Of a stretch of 64,000 bases of DNA, positions 54,839-63,007 are shown one piece after another (the first letter of the stretch is position 1; the number at the start of each line of letters is the position of its first letter). This DNA is from Solihabitans fulvus. Lineage in GTDB: Bacteria; Actinomycetota; Actinomycetes; Mycobacteriales; Pseudonocardiaceae. The DNA is taken from assembly GCF_008386585.1 (NCBI RefSeq), contig NZ_VUOB01000021.1, positions 1 through 64,000 on the forward strand. Reading direction: 5' to 3'. The position numbers were made by a program, and so were the translations under genes. The notes under the pieces were generated by a model. It saw nothing but the letters and a program-made list of their open reading frames with translations, ran no database searches and was not told the origin of the DNA.

Positions 54839-55213
54839 TTGTGCTCGGCGCCAGACCAGGACGCGGCGCTGGCGGCGGCCGTGCACCGTGGTGCTGGCGT
54901 GCAGGGTCAGCCGGTCGCCGGCGAACTCGGCGGCGCGGACCTGCTCCGTGCCGACCCAGTCCGCCCTCGGCGTGACCTCGATCCGGTGTACGACCCGATC
55001 GCCGTCCCTGCGCCAGCGCCCGGCATAGCCCATGAAGCCGGGCGCCGGCCCCGGTTCGGTGCGCATCATGCTCACCGAGACGTGCCCGTCCGCCGTGTAG
55101 ATCAACAGGCCGGACGGATCGGCGCCCAGCGGGCCGGCACTGGTCCGGCCCGCGTCGTCGACGTCGTGGAAGGACACCAGGAGCCACACCCCGACGAGGT
55201 CGGTTCCGGCCAT
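54824..55213 (-). CDS. Lipocalin-like domain protein
   Basis: 129 residues. DLVGVWLLVSFHDVDDAGRTSAGPLGADPSGLLIYTADGHVSVSMM is the entry of the Lipocalin_5 (PF13924) group, followed by YAGRWRRDGDRVVHRIEVTPRADWVGTEQVRAAEFAGDRLTLH. Such small barrels occur in several aromatic polyketide clusters; roles in cyclisation or binding are suspected, not proven for this one. It begins 15 bases after the cyclase stop. The C-terminal residues run into a tandem repeat, so the tail may be variable. Confidence 0.8.
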   Translation of the reverse strand: MAGTDLVGVWLLVSFHDVDDAGRTSAGPLGADPSGLLIYTADGHVSVSMMRTEPGPAPGFMGYAGRWRRDGDRVVHRIEVTPRADWVGTEQVRAAEFAGDRLTLHASTTVHGRRQRRVLVWRRAQPRRA

Positions 55214-55228
55214 GTCAGGCCCGCGCGC

Positions 55229-55978
55229 TCATGCGTCGAGGATCGCCACGACGCGGGTCCACCCGGCGCCTGCGCCGCCGACCGGCACCGGGAAGCAGGA
55301 CACCGTGTAGCCGGTCGGCGCGGGCAGCGCGCCGAGGTTGGCCAGCTTCTCCAGCTGTAGGTACTCGCGGGTGCGCCCGTAGATGTGGGCTGGCCACAGT
55401 GCCGCGCTGTCACCGGTCCGCCGGTACTCCTCGATCATCGTCCGCATCGGCCGGTCTAGGCCCCACGCGTCGATGCCGATGACCCGGACGCCGTGCTCCA
55501 CCAGGAACCGGGTGCCCTCGCCGGTGAGACCGGGGAAGTCGGTGAGGTAGTCGGCGCCGCCCCACCTCGTGTCCGCGCCCGTCCACAGCAGGACGATGTC
55601 GCCCTCGGCGAGCTCGTGGCCGATCGCGGCGAGGGCGTCGGTCAGGTGCGCCACCGTGATGCCGTCGCCGGCCGGCACGGCCCGGACGTCGAGCCGGACG
55701 CCGGGGCCGTAGCACCACTCGAGCGGCACCTGGTCGATGCTCTTCGCCGGTTTCCCGCCGCTGAGCGGCCCGTAGTGCAGCGGGGCGTCCATGTGCGTGC
55801 CGGTGTGCGTGGTGAGCGTGACCGTCTCGTTGGAGATTGCCATCTCGTCGGGGAAGTCCTCCGGCGACAGGCCGAGCACGGTGGCGCCCTCCCGGTGGCC
55901 GAGCAGGTCGATCTTCACCGGGGTGGCCTCGCTCGGCGTGTCACGCAGGACGACGCTCAGGTCGACCAGGCGCGTCAC
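55229..55978 (-). CDS. Polyketide cyclase of the HTGTH (PF04199) family
   Basis: 249 residues. Metal site HTGTHMDAP (58-66) with His58, His62 and Asp64, and DIVLLWTGAD, as in kynurenine formamidase-like cyclases. Members in type II PKS clusters close later rings. GTG start overlaps the preceding stop (GTGA), so it is coupled to the aromatase/cyclase gene. Ring specificity is not readable. Confidence 0.88.
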   Translation of the reverse strand: MTRLVDLSVVLRDTPSEATPVKIDLLGHREGATVLGLSPEDFPDEMAISNETVTLTTHTGTHMDAPLHYGPLSGGKPAKSIDQVPLEWCYGPGVRLDVRAVPAGDGITVAHLTDALAAIGHELAEGDIVLLWTGADTRWGGADYLTDFPGLTGEGTRFLVEHGVRVIGIDAWGLDRPMRTMIEEYRRTGDSAALWPAHIYGRTREYLQLEKLANLGALPAPTGYTVSCFPVPVGGAGAGWTRVVAILDA

Positions 55979-56808
55979 GCGGCACGTTCCCCGGCCGCGA
56001 GACGCTCCGCCTCGATCTTCACCGCGCCGAGGTCGGCCACGCTGTTGCGCTCCACCGCGGCCTTGATCATCTCGTCGGCCTCCTCGTAGGTGTAGGTGCC
56101 GGCGACCTTCCCGTCGACCGGTTCGCGCGGCTTGAAGTCGTGCGTGAGCACCAGCTGCGTCCGGTCCTCGCCGAGCGCAAGGGCGCGCCACTCGCCGCCC
56201 ATGTGGCCCATCATCGGCGCGTGCTCCAGCTGCCGGTAGCCGATCACCTTGCGCTGGACGTCGATGTCGCGGCGGGACACCCAGGTCTGGATCACGCCGT
56301 TGACGTCGACGACGAGGCGCGCGATCTGGTGCTCCGGCGACTCTTCCAGGATCGTCACCTGCTGCGTCGGCGGGAAGATGCGCGCGTAGCCCTCGACGTC
56401 GACGAGGACCGGCCAGACCACGTCGACCGGCGCGTCCACGGTGACGGTGTGCTCGGTGTGGTGCATCGGGTTACCTCCGGTGGTGCCCGCGGTCAGCAGG
56501 ACGTCGTGGTTGGCGTAGGCGGCCTCGTAGTCGACCTTCGACCGCCAACGGGCGAGCAGATCGTGCACGACGGGCAGCTCGGAGAACTTCCGCAGGGTGG
56601 GCAGGTCCGCGCAGGCGAACTGGGCGATCGCGTTTCCGGTCATGCCCCTGGACTGCTCGTCGACGGGCAGCAGATAATGCGCGCCGTAGCCGAAATCCTT
56701 GACCAACCCCGACTTGTACGCCGCGGCGCGTAGTTCCGTGAAGAACCGTTCGCGATCCCGGTCGGCCACCGAGTCCGCAAAGCGGTAGATCAAGGTGTGG
56801 ATTATCAA
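55975..56808 (-). CDS. Bi-domain aromatase/cyclase: A/B-barrel + SRPBCC
   Basis: 277 residues. Residues 1-105 look like a dimeric alpha/beta-barrel (Dabb or small-cyclase type: IIHTLIYRFADSVADRDRERFF, FSELPVVHDLLARWRSKVDY). Residues 117-235 are an SRPBCC aromatase/cyclase (HTVTVDAPVDVVWPVLVDVEGYARIFPPTQQVTILEE, VIGYRQLEHAPMMGHMGGEW) as in TcmN and WhiE-type first-ring enzymes. The fusion joins two cyclase folds in one chain. TTG start 56808 with AGGGGGA seven bases upstream; an in-frame ATG 33 bases earlier has no better support. First gene of the PKS operon. Confidence 0.82.
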   Translation of the reverse strand: MIIHTLIYRFADSVADRDRERFFTELRAAAYKSGLVKDFGYGAHYLLPVDEQSRGMTGNAIAQFACADLPTLRKFSELPVVHDLLARWRSKVDYEAAYANHDVLLTAGTTGGNPMHHTEHTVTVDAPVDVVWPVLVDVEGYARIFPPTQQVTILEESPEHQIARLVVDVNGVIQTWVSRRDIDVQRKVIGYRQLEHAPMMGHMGGEWRALALGEDRTQLVLTHDFKPREPVDGKVAGTYTYEEADEMIKAAVERNSVADLGAVKIEAERLAAGERAA

Positions 56809-56850
56809 GGCGATTCCCCCTTTGTCGGGCAGGCCACCCATGTCCGGTCC

Positions 56851-56882
56851 AAGCTAGGAAGCCGTCCTCAAAACTCCCTCAA
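56851..56882 (-). promoter_or_regulatory. SARP-type direct repeats and -10 box of PKS operon
   Basis: Read leftward: TTGAGG GAGTT TTGAGG, two six-base direct repeats with an exact 11-bp period (plus-strand CCTCAA at 56866-56871 and 56877-56882), followed after nine bases by TAGCTT (56851-56856). Direct repeats of 11-bp period ending 8-9 bp before the -10 box are the classical architecture of SARP-activated promoters. Confidence 0.65.
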
Positions 56883-56956
56883 GCCTGGCTCCACCGCCTG
56901 GTCGCAGGGAGCGCGCCGGTGAGCGCGGCATGCCGAACACACGGGCGCTCCGGTCG

Positions 56957-57508
56957 CTACTCCGTCGCGGCCACCACCGAGGGGCACAGCGTGTGCACGA
57001 AGGACTCCAACAGATAGGCCAGCCACTGCGCGGTCAGGTCCGACCGCTTTCCCGCCGCGCCTCCCAGCACCAGCCGGTCGCCTTTCCTCACGGCGAAAGC
57101 GAACCTCGCGACACCAAGGGCCCTGAGCCAGTCGTCCACCTCGGCCCGCTCGAGATAGGTCGACACCGCACCGGCCCAGCCGTCCAGCACCCGCCGGACG
57201 GCCGCCAACGCCTCGGCCCGCTGTGCCTCCCCGTGCTCCCGCCGGAACCCCGCAGCCAGGGCGGAATCCGCGTAGGCGTCGGGAAACATCTGCCGCAACA
57301 CCTGCTCCGCGGACCTGGCCGGGCGGAGCCCGAACAGCCGGCGACCCGACTCGGGCGCCTCGCCTCGCTCCAACAACGCCACCACCCGCTCCAACACGAA
57401 CCGGAACGTCTCGGCCGCGTTCTCCGACATCCGCAACACCACACCGTCCGCGGCCGCCACGACGTCCACGAAGTCGGCGGTCGGCAACTGATGAACCGAC
57501 TCCCCCAT
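56957..57508 (-). CDS. DUF2017 family protein
   Basis: 183 residues. DUF2017 members follow clpS in actinobacteria, as here (TGATG overlap with clpS). RMSENAAETFRFVLERVVALLERGE and RADDWLRALGVARFAFA-type helices are consistent with the family. Function unknown. It is the gene next to the start of the PKS operon, on the same strand. Confidence 0.75.
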   Translation of the reverse strand: MGESVHQLPTADFVDVVAAADGVVLRMSENAAETFRFVLERVVALLERGEAPESGRRLFGLRPARSAEQVLRQMFPDAYADSALAAGFRREHGEAQRAEALAAVRRVLDGWAGAVSTYLERAEVDDWLRALGVARFAFAVRKGDRLVLGGAAGKRSDLTAQWLAYLLESFVHTLCPSVVAATE

Positions 57509-57765
57509 CAGGCCGCCCTCACCATGCCGTGCAACCCGTAACCCTGGAGCCGCGCGACCAGCCGCTCGGCCTCGTGCCGGCCGGCGAACCGATCGACCTC
57601 GGCCTCGCCACGCGTGTGCACCTGCCACATGAGGTCCACGGCGGCGGGCAACGGCAGCTCACACACCAGGTGCAACACGTACGCCACCAGGTGCACCGTG
57701 GTGACGTCGTCGTCGCGCACCACGACCCGCCAACCCATTTCGTCCTTCACGCCCGAATTATGCAC
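57508..57765 (-). CDS. clpS: ClpS-type N-end-rule adaptor
   Basis: 85 residues. ClpS core: GWRVVVRDDDVTTVHLVAYVLHLVCELPLPAAVDLMWQVHTRGEAEVDRFAGRHEAERLVARLQGYGLHGMV. The ligand pocket 'ND' region reads RDDD, and the VHxxG turn reads VHTRGEA. Delivers N-degron proteins to ClpAP/ClpCP. Slightly shorter than the usual 95-105 residues. Standard actinobacterial clpS-DUF2017 order. Whether it is the housekeeping or an extra copy cannot be told here. Confidence 0.85.
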   Translation of the reverse strand: MHNSGVKDEMGWRVVVRDDDVTTVHLVAYVLHLVCELPLPAAVDLMWQVHTRGEAEVDRFAGRHEAERLVARLQGYGLHGMVRAA

Positions 57766-57781
57766 AGTTCGCCGACCATGG

Positions 57782-58648
57782 TCACCCGTGCGGTGCGGCG
57801 TCCGGCGGAGGCGTGCGCGTCGGCCTGGCGACGGCCGCGACGCTGGCTATCGTCCCGTTGACGTCGGCGAGTTCGGCGGCCAGCGCGCGGCACTGGTCGC
57901 AGCCCGCCAGGTGCGCCTCGACCTGCGTGGTCTCCCGCTTGGCCAACCCGCCTCTGGTCCACGCGCCGAGCCGCTCCGCCGTCGCCCGGCAGTGATCCTC
58001 GGTGTGCTCGGCGAGGTGCACCTGGAGGTAGGCCTGGCGCAAGCCCTCGCGGGCCCGGTAGGCCAGCGCGGACACGCCGTTGGGGGTCAGACCCAGCAGC
58101 GGCGCGACCTCGGCGGGCGACTGGCCCTCGATCTCGGTGTGCCACAGCACGGCCTGCCACCGCTGCGGCAGCCGGGCGAACGCCTTCGCGGCCATCGACC
58201 GCTCAAGGCCGGCCACGGCCGTGTCGCGGAACGGCACGCTGACCCGGTCCGCGTCGGCCACCGTCGTCACGTCGTCGGACAGTTCGATCTTACTGTCCTT
58301 TCTGGTCTGTTTGTACGCGGTGTGCCGCAACGCGGTGAGCAGATACGCGCGGAAGCCGGAGTCGGGACCTCGGCCGGCGCGCAGCGTGTCGAGGACCTTC
58401 GCGAACGCCTCGGACACGAGGTCGTCGGCCTCGGCGGAGGACCGCGAGAGCTGGCGGGCGAGGTTGTGCGCGGCCGAGACGTGCCGTTGGTAGAGCTGGC
58501 CGTAGGACTCGATCGCCGCGCCGCGCACGGACTCGACGAGCGCCTCGTCCGAGTCCGAGTCCGAGTCCGACTGTGCGGTGGTCAGGTCGCCGGAGGCGAG
58601 CAAGAACACGGTCCGGACCGTCGTCCTGATGGCCGTGGCACCGTTCAC
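57782..58648 (-). CDS. ECF sigma factor with C-terminal zinc finger
   Basis: 288 residues. Sigma-70 region 2 (AIESYGQLYQRHVSAAHNLARQLSRSSAEADDLVSEAFAKVLDTL) and region 4 (ARLPQRWQAVLWHTEIEGQSPAEVAPLLGLTPNGVSALAYRAREGLRQAYL), then a zf-HC2-like HLAGCDQC in the tail, which normally belongs to a separate anti-sigma. So the sigma factor carries its own regulatory finger. The N-terminus has an SDSDSDSD run from a GAGTCC hexanucleotide repeat. GTG start, weak ribosome site. Confidence 0.88.
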   Translation of the reverse strand: MNGATAIRTTVRTVFLLASGDLTTAQSDSDSDSDEALVESVRGAAIESYGQLYQRHVSAAHNLARQLSRSSAEADDLVSEAFAKVLDTLRAGRGPDSGFRAYLLTALRHTAYKQTRKDSKIELSDDVTTVADADRVSVPFRDTAVAGLERSMAAKAFARLPQRWQAVLWHTEIEGQSPAEVAPLLGLTPNGVSALAYRAREGLRQAYLQVHLAEHTEDHCRATAERLGAWTRGGLAKRETTQVEAHLAGCDQCRALAAELADVNGTIASVAAVARPTRTPPPDAAPHG

Positions 58649-58802
58649 GAGATCGACTGCGACGGATCGCGAGGCGTGGTCTCCACGCCGTCAGCATCGC
58701 GGGTGTCGCGGGTCCCGCACATCGGCATCCGGCGAAGATGCGTATGCGCAACGGCCGGCCGTTCGCCGGGTGGTATGCCGAGTGCTGTGTCCTGGCCAGC
58801 CG

Positions 58803-61097
58803 CTACGACGGGTCGCCGAGTTCGTGCGCTGGCGGGACCTGCCGGCGCGAGCTGAGCCCCAGCTTCGACATGATGTGCAGGACGTGCGCGTCCGCGGTCC
58901 GCTTGGAGATCACCAGCTTCTCGGCGATCTGCCGGTTGGACAGGCCCTGCGCGACCATCGTGGCCACCTCGCGCTCGCGCGGAGACAGCTCCGCGCCAGC
59001 CTGAGCGTCGGATGCGGCGTCGGCGGGCTCCTGCCGCGGCTCGCCGTCCGTGTCGTTCCGCACCGCCTCGAGGATCTCCGTCCCCGACATGCGCGCCCCG
59101 ACGGCGTGCCAGTGCGCGAACCGCTCGCCACCGAGCCCGGCCCGCGCCGCCTCGTGTACCGACTCCTGCTGCGCCAACAGCGAGGGCAGCATGCTGACCG
59201 GGTCGCCGTTGAGCCGCCGCGCGTTCTCCGCATAGCCCAGCAGCCACGCGGCCCTGACGTACCGTTCCTCCCTGGCCGCGTGCCAGGCCAGCCCGAGGCA
59301 CGCCAGCGCGGCCACCAGGACCTCGCCGATCTCGCCCGCGGCCGCCAGCCCCTCCCGCAGCGGCGCCGCGCTGTCCTCGTACTGGCCGGCCAGCCACCGG
59401 ATCACGCCCTGGACCACCAGCGTGGACCCGAGGAACTGCCGGTCGCCGGTGTTCTCCAGGTGCACCAGGCCCTTCTCGCACAGCTCCAGCGCGCCGGCCA
59501 GGTCACCGAGCACGGCCCGCGCCAGCGCGCCCTCGTAGTGCACCACGGCCATCCCCAGCGTGTCGCCGGTCGCGACCATCCGCTGGTAGGCCAGCTCCAG
59601 CGCCGCCAGCCCCTCGTCGACCTCTCCGCACAGGGCGCGCAGGGCGCCAAGATACGCCTCGCTGAACAGCTCAACGCGGTCCTCGCCGACCCGCCGCGCG
59701 ACCTCCTGCGCCTGGCCGAGCCGGTCGAGCGCCGTGACCAGGTCCGCCGTCCACACCGCGAACACCCCGGTCATGAACAGGCCCCACGCCCGTTCCGGGC
59801 AGTCCCCCGGCAGCAGGGCCAGCCCCTTGTCGACCCAGAACCGCCCCTGCGCCAGCGTGCCCGTCGCCCGCCAGTACGGGCCAAGCTGGGCCGCCAGCCA
59901 CAGCCCCTGCCCGGCCTGACTCCTGCCGGCGTAGGCGTGCGCGAGCGCGGCCTGCACGTCGGCGATCTGCGCGCGCACCGAGCGGTGCAGCTCGACCTGG
60001 GTCGAGGTCAACAACTCGTCCCAGAAGCGCTGCCCCAGCTCCCGGTGATAGGCGAAGTGCCGGTCCCGCACCGCGTCGGCGCCGCCGGTCTCGGCGAGTC
60101 GGTCGGCGCCGTACTCGCGGATCGTGTCCAGCAACCGGTAGCGCTGGCCCTCCTCGCCGGTGCGCTGCACGACCGACTTGTCGACCAGCCCGATCAGCGT
60201 CTCCACCACCCGCGCGCCCGGCAGCTCGCCGCCGGCGCACACCCGCTCCGCGGCGGTCAGCTCGAAGGATCCGGCGAAGACCGACAGCCGCGCCCACAGC
60301 AGCCGCTCCGGCTCGGTGCACAGCTCGTAGGACCAGGCGATGGCCGCCCGCAGGGTCTGGTGCCGGGTGAGCGAGGACCGCCGCTCCGCGGTCAGCACGC
60401 CGAACCGGTCGTCGAGCCGCGCCGCGCAGGCGGCCAGCGGCACCGACCGCAGCCGCACCGCGGCCAGCTCCAGCGCCAGCGGAATCCCGTCGAGCCGGGC
60501 GACCAGCGCGCTCAGGTGGTCCCGGTTCGCGTCGGTGGCGGTGAAGCCCGTCACCACGGCTGCCGCGCGCTGCACGAACAGCTCCCTGGCGTCGGCCGGT
60601 GCCAGCGGGGCGATCTGCACGCAGTGCTCGCCAGGCACGTCGAGCGGCTGCCTGCTGGTGGCCAGCACGCTCACCCCTCTGGTCTCGCGCAACAGGATGT
60701 CGGAGAGCATCGCGCAGGCGTCCAGGAGGTGCTCGCAGGTGTCCAGGACGATCAGCAGCCGCCGGTCCTGGAGGTGCGCGACCACGGCGTCGAGCGGTTC
60801 CATGCCGGGCTGCTGCGGAAGCTCGAACACCGCGGCGAGAGTCGCCGGGAGCAGTTCGGGGTCGTGCAGCGCCGACAGCTCCACCAGCCAGGTCCCGTCG
60901 GGGAACTGCGTGCGCAGGGCGTCGGCCGCGTGCAACGCCGTGCGGCTCTTGCCGACGCCGCCCGGCCCGACCAGCGTGACCAGCCTGACCCGCGCCAGCC
61001 CGTCCCGGACCAGCGCGACTTCCCCTTCGCGCCCGACGAAGCTGGTGCGCTCAACGGGAAGGCGCCCGCCACGTCGTTGTCCGAAGCCGAACCCCAT
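58803..61097 (-). CDS. AfsR/LAL-like ATPase regulator with LuxR HTH
   Basis: 764 residues. NB-ARC-type ATPase near the N-terminus with Walker A LVGPGGVGKSRT (43-54) and LLIVLDTCEHLLDAC as Walker B; TPR-like helical repeats at about 400-680; a GerE/LuxR HTH at the end (LSPREREVATMVAQGLSNRQIAEKLVISKRTADAHVLHIMSKLG). Large ATP-sensing regulators of this kind often govern secondary metabolism. ATG 61097 with AGGGGG five bases upstream. Located outside the PKS cluster but close to it. Confidence 0.9.
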   Translation of the reverse strand: MGFGFGQRRGGRLPVERTSFVGREGEVALVRDGLARVRLVTLVGPGGVGKSRTALHAADALRTQFPDGTWLVELSALHDPELLPATLAAVFELPQQPGMEPLDAVVAHLQDRRLLIVLDTCEHLLDACAMLSDILLRETRGVSVLATSRQPLDVPGEHCVQIAPLAPADARELFVQRAAAVVTGFTATDANRDHLSALVARLDGIPLALELAAVRLRSVPLAACAARLDDRFGVLTAERRSSLTRHQTLRAAIAWSYELCTEPERLLWARLSVFAGSFELTAAERVCAGGELPGARVVETLIGLVDKSVVQRTGEEGQRYRLLDTIREYGADRLAETGGADAVRDRHFAYHRELGQRFWDELLTSTQVELHRSVRAQIADVQAALAHAYAGRSQAGQGLWLAAQLGPYWRATGTLAQGRFWVDKGLALLPGDCPERAWGLFMTGVFAVWTADLVTALDRLGQAQEVARRVGEDRVELFSEAYLGALRALCGEVDEGLAALELAYQRMVATGDTLGMAVVHYEGALARAVLGDLAGALELCEKGLVHLENTGDRQFLGSTLVVQGVIRWLAGQYEDSAAPLREGLAAAGEIGEVLVAALACLGLAWHAAREERYVRAAWLLGYAENARRLNGDPVSMLPSLLAQQESVHEAARAGLGGERFAHWHAVGARMSGTEILEAVRNDTDGEPRQEPADAASDAQAGAELSPREREVATMVAQGLSNRQIAEKLVISKRTADAHVLHIMSKLGLSSRRQVPPAHELGDPS

Positions 61098-61190
61098 GGC
61101 CACCCCCTGTTGCGGTCCGCCACCCGCCGAGCCCTGGGGCGGGCCGCCACAGTGTAAGCGTGTCGATACGCAGCGTGAATCACCCGAGCG

Positions 61191-62414
61191 TCATCCACTT
61201 CGGCCGATCAGGCGGGCGGCGCGGGACTCGAGATAGCGGCGCTCGGTGAGGCTGAGCGTGCGGCGGGCGGCGTTGCGGTAGTTCTCCAGCGCCGCCTCGA
61301 CCTCGCCGGCCTGTTCCAACAGGTGCGCGCGGACGGCGGGGAGCCGGTGGTGGCCGTTGATCCGGTCATCATCGTCCAAAGTGGACAACAGGGTCAGGCC
61401 GGCGCGCGGGCCCTCGAGTTCGGCGAGGGCGACCGCGCGGTTGAGGGTGACCATCGGGTTGGGCGCGATCCGTTCGAGGATCCGGTACAGCAGGTGGACC
61501 TGGCGCCAGTTGGTGTCCTCGGCGCGCGCCGCGTCCGCGTGGGTCGCCGCGATCGCGGCCTGGAGCTGGTACGGGCCGAGCGGCGCGGTGGCCATCGCCG
61601 CCTCGACCAGCGCGGTGCCCTCGGCGACGAACCGGGCGTCCCAGCGGCTGCGGTCCTGCTCGGCGAGCGGAACCAGCTCGCCGGCCGGGCCGACGCGGGC
61701 GGCGCGCCGGGCGTCGGTCAGCAGCATCAGGGCGAGCAGGCCGGCCGCCTCGCCGTCGCCCGGCAGCTGCCGGTGCACCATGCGCATCAGCCGGATCGCC
61801 TCGTGGGCCAGGTCCGCGCGGTGCAGCTCGGGCCCCGACGACGCCGTGTAGCCCTCGTTGAAGATCAGGTACAGCACGTGCAGCACGACGTCGAGACGCT
61901 CCCGGAGCTCCTCGGGCGCCGGCATGGCGAAGCGGGCGCCCGCCGCCTTGATGCGCTGCTTGGCCCGGCTGATCCGCACCGCCATGGTGTTCTCCGGCAC
62001 CAGGAACGCGTGCGCGATCTCGGCCGTGGTCAGGCCGCCGACCGCGCGCAGCGTCAGCACGGTCTGCGACACCGGGGTCAGTGCGGGATGACAGCACAGG
62101 AACAGCAGGACCAGCGTGTCGTCGGTGTCCGGGACGTCGGGCTCCGGCTCCCGCAGGGCGGCGTCGGCCTCCCGGTCGCGGCGCGCGCGGTCGCTGCGGA
62201 ACTCGTCGATCAGCCGCCGCGCCGCGACGGTGACCAGCCAGCCGCGCGGGTTGGCCGGGACGCCCTCGGCCGGCCACTGGACGGCCGCCGCGAGCACGGC
62301 CTCCTGCACCGCGTCCTCGGCCTCCTCGAACTGGCCGTACCGGCGGACGAGCACGCCGAGGACCTGCGGCGCCAGCTCGCGCAGCAGGTCCTCGGCGACG
62401 GGCTCGATCGTCAC
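61191..62414 (-). CDS. ECF42-type RNA polymerase sigma factor
   Basis: 407 residues. Sigma region 2 (LRELAPQVLGVLVRRYGQFEEAEDAVQEAVLAA), region 4 (LTPVSQTVLTLRAVGGLTTAEIAHAFLVPENTMAVRISRAKQRIK), then the long helical C-terminal extension of the group (YLIFNEGYTASSGPELHRADLAHEAIRLMR, LYRILERIAPNPMVTLNRAVALAE). ECF42 factors are found next to DGPF proteins, as here, and have no classical anti-sigma; the extension is thought to control activity. GTG overlaps the DGPF stop (GTGA). Confidence 0.92.
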   Translation of the reverse strand: MTIEPVAEDLLRELAPQVLGVLVRRYGQFEEAEDAVQEAVLAAAVQWPAEGVPANPRGWLVTVAARRLIDEFRSDRARRDREADAALREPEPDVPDTDDTLVLLFLCCHPALTPVSQTVLTLRAVGGLTTAEIAHAFLVPENTMAVRISRAKQRIKAAGARFAMPAPEELRERLDVVLHVLYLIFNEGYTASSGPELHRADLAHEAIRLMRMVHRQLPGDGEAAGLLALMLLTDARRAARVGPAGELVPLAEQDRSRWDARFVAEGTALVEAAMATAPLGPYQLQAAIAATHADAARAEDTNWRQVHLLYRILERIAPNPMVTLNRAVALAELEGPRAGLTLLSTLDDDDRINGHHRLPAVRAHLLEQAGEVEAALENYRNAARRTLSLTERRYLESRAARLIGRSG

Positions 62415-62782
62415 ATCTCCGGCTGTCCGTCGGCGAACATCACCGGCCGCACCTCGACGCCGAGGCCCTCGACCTTGGCGTCCGGGATCATCGCCGCGAG
62501 TTCCAGCGCGCGGTCCCGGCTCTCGCAGTCGATCAGGTAGAAGCCGCCGAGGTACTCCTTGGCCTCGAGGTACGGCCCGTCGGTGACCACCGGCTGCCCG
62601 CCGCGCACCCGCACCACGGCGGACTGCGACGGGTCGGCAAGGCCCTGCGTGGTGATCATCTCGCCGGACTTGGTGACCGTCTCCATGAACGCGCCGTGCC
62701 CGGTCATGACCTCGTTGCGCTCGTCCTCGGTCAGCGAGTCCCACACGGCCGGGTTCATGTGCAGGTTCAGCAGGAACTTCAT
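62411..62782 (-). CDS. DGPF/YciI-like protein of ECF42 pair
   Basis: 123 residues. Signature DGPYLEAKEYLGGFYLIDC gives the family its name. A small alpha/beta-barrel protein always linked to ECF42 sigma factors. Role uncertain. Translationally coupled to the sigma gene. Confidence 0.9.
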   Translation of the reverse strand: MKFLLNLHMNPAVWDSLTEDERNEVMTGHGAFMETVTKSGEMITTQGLADPSQSAVVRVRGGQPVVTDGPYLEAKEYLGGFYLIDCESRDRALELAAMIPDAKVEGLGVEVRPVMFADGQPEM

Positions 62783-63007
62783 GACTTCTCCTCGTTGCGT
62801 GGAGGGCCCCGTTCGGGCCCTTCAGCCGCTTGGTCGGAGCCGCTGCCGCCGTCTTTACGTCCGTCGGAGACGAGTTTCCGATCGCTCTCCAACGACACCG
62901 GCGACCTTAGCGAGCACCCCGCAGAAATTCCTCCCGACGGAGGTAAAGGCCGGCGGGGCAGCTCCGACCAGCCCGCGACACCACCCGGAGGAGAAGGAGA
63001 GCCCGAA

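Noticed and set aside
54729..55028. Rightward frame rich in Tyr/Ala/Arg repeats opposite the lipocalin gene
   Set aside because: The repeats are the translated tandem DNA repeat; no domain, and the opposite strand is clearly coding.
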